Of a stretch of 64,000 nt of DNA, positions 63,881-64,000 are shown one piece after another. Numbering within the stretch: the stretch's first letter is position 1; each line of letters starts with the position of its first letter. The notes below the pieces were generated by a model. That model was not told the DNA's origin and did no database searches. It saw only the letters and a list, made by a program, of their open reading frames with translations. Origin of the DNA: JAJPJE01 sp963848375. GTDB lineage: Bacteria > Acidobacteriota > Terriglobia > Terriglobales > Acidobacteriaceae. Where the stretch lies: assembly GCA_963848375.1 (NCBI GenBank), contig CAWKDK010000001.1, forward strand, positions 62,001-126,000, read 5' to 3'. A program made the translations under genes and the position numbers.

Positions 63881-64000
63881 CAGTTGTCAGTTGCTAGTTG
63901 TTAGTTGTCAGAAAAAGCAATTAGCAGCCAGCTCTTGGGCGCTTTTGCGGAATACACCTAAATGCTAACCGCTAATTGCTATTGGCTTTTTCTAGCAACT
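63881..64000. repeat. AGTTGCTAGTTGTTAG inverted repeat at the right edge
   Basis: 'cagttgtcagttgctagttg' onward to 'agaaaaagcaattagcagcc' (63881-63929) is partly mirrored by 'gctaaccgctaattgct' and 'ggctttttctagcaact' at 63964-64000. Same family as 56583-56617. The window ends inside it. Confidence 0.6.

Noticed and set aside
1..64000. CRISPR array, tRNA, rRNA, prophage or integrase genes
   Set aside because: No regularly spaced direct repeats with unique spacers, no tRNA T-loop words in a cloverleaf context, and no phage structural or integrase protein were recognised.

Overview
The window looks like chromosome from a Gram-negative, GC-rich bacterium, most probably an Acidobacteriota (Terriglobia/Koribacter-like). 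This is inferred from an LPS heptose/Kdo/lipid A gene set, a BamD-like lipoprotein, carboxypeptidase-regulatory-domain TPR proteins, a PEP-CTERM protein, DUF4252/ECF-sigma operons and many hairpin-type intergenic repeats. Almost everything is housekeeping. I see no rRNA, tRNA, CRISPR array, prophage or plasmid origin.

Layout. 1-3 kb: tgt-yajC-secD (minus; secD runs off the left edge). 3-9 kb: obg, a BON lipoprotein, then nadD-rsfS-(sigma54-activator-like)-rlmH. 9-16 kb: a PEP-CTERM protein, a thioesterase, a Sel1-repeat protein, a CADD-like enzyme, mnmG and a TPR protein. 16-22 kb: queD-queE-queC for 7-deazaguanine synthesis, dinG-like helicase and der. 22-28 kb: selD, a PLP decarboxylase, a lactonase-like hydrolase, a RAYT transposase between inverted REP copies, an OppF-like ATPase and rpe. 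28-39 kb: bamD-like, a response regulator with a huge acidic tail, valS-nadC-birA-coaX. 39-46 kb: an RNA methyltransferase, comEC and small conserved genes. 46-51 kb: waaA-lpxK-rfaE1-rfaE2-heptosyltransferase. 51-53 kb: an ECF sigma operon joined by 4-base overlaps. 53-64 kb: a TIGR01777 protein, panB-panC, mpg, a peroxiredoxin, exported proteins and a cyclase.

The most interesting content is a selenocysteine theme. selD has an in-frame TGA exactly at its catalytic cysteine, and a Bcp/PrxQ-type peroxiredoxin has an in-frame TGA exactly at its peroxidatic cysteine. Each TGA is followed at once by a small hairpin that could serve as a bacterial SECIS. Simple gene calling truncates both genes. 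The window therefore encodes the selenophosphate synthetase and one of the products that needs selenium.

A second theme is repeats. Several families of hairpin-forming repeats lie between genes, and two sit in frame inside tRNA-modification genes (tgt and mnmG). A third point concerns data quality: about 19 apparent single-base indels, nearly all extra bases and mostly in short homopolymers, break 14 otherwise intact genes. After correction every one becomes a full-length frame, so I treat them as probable sequence errors and not as real pseudogenes.
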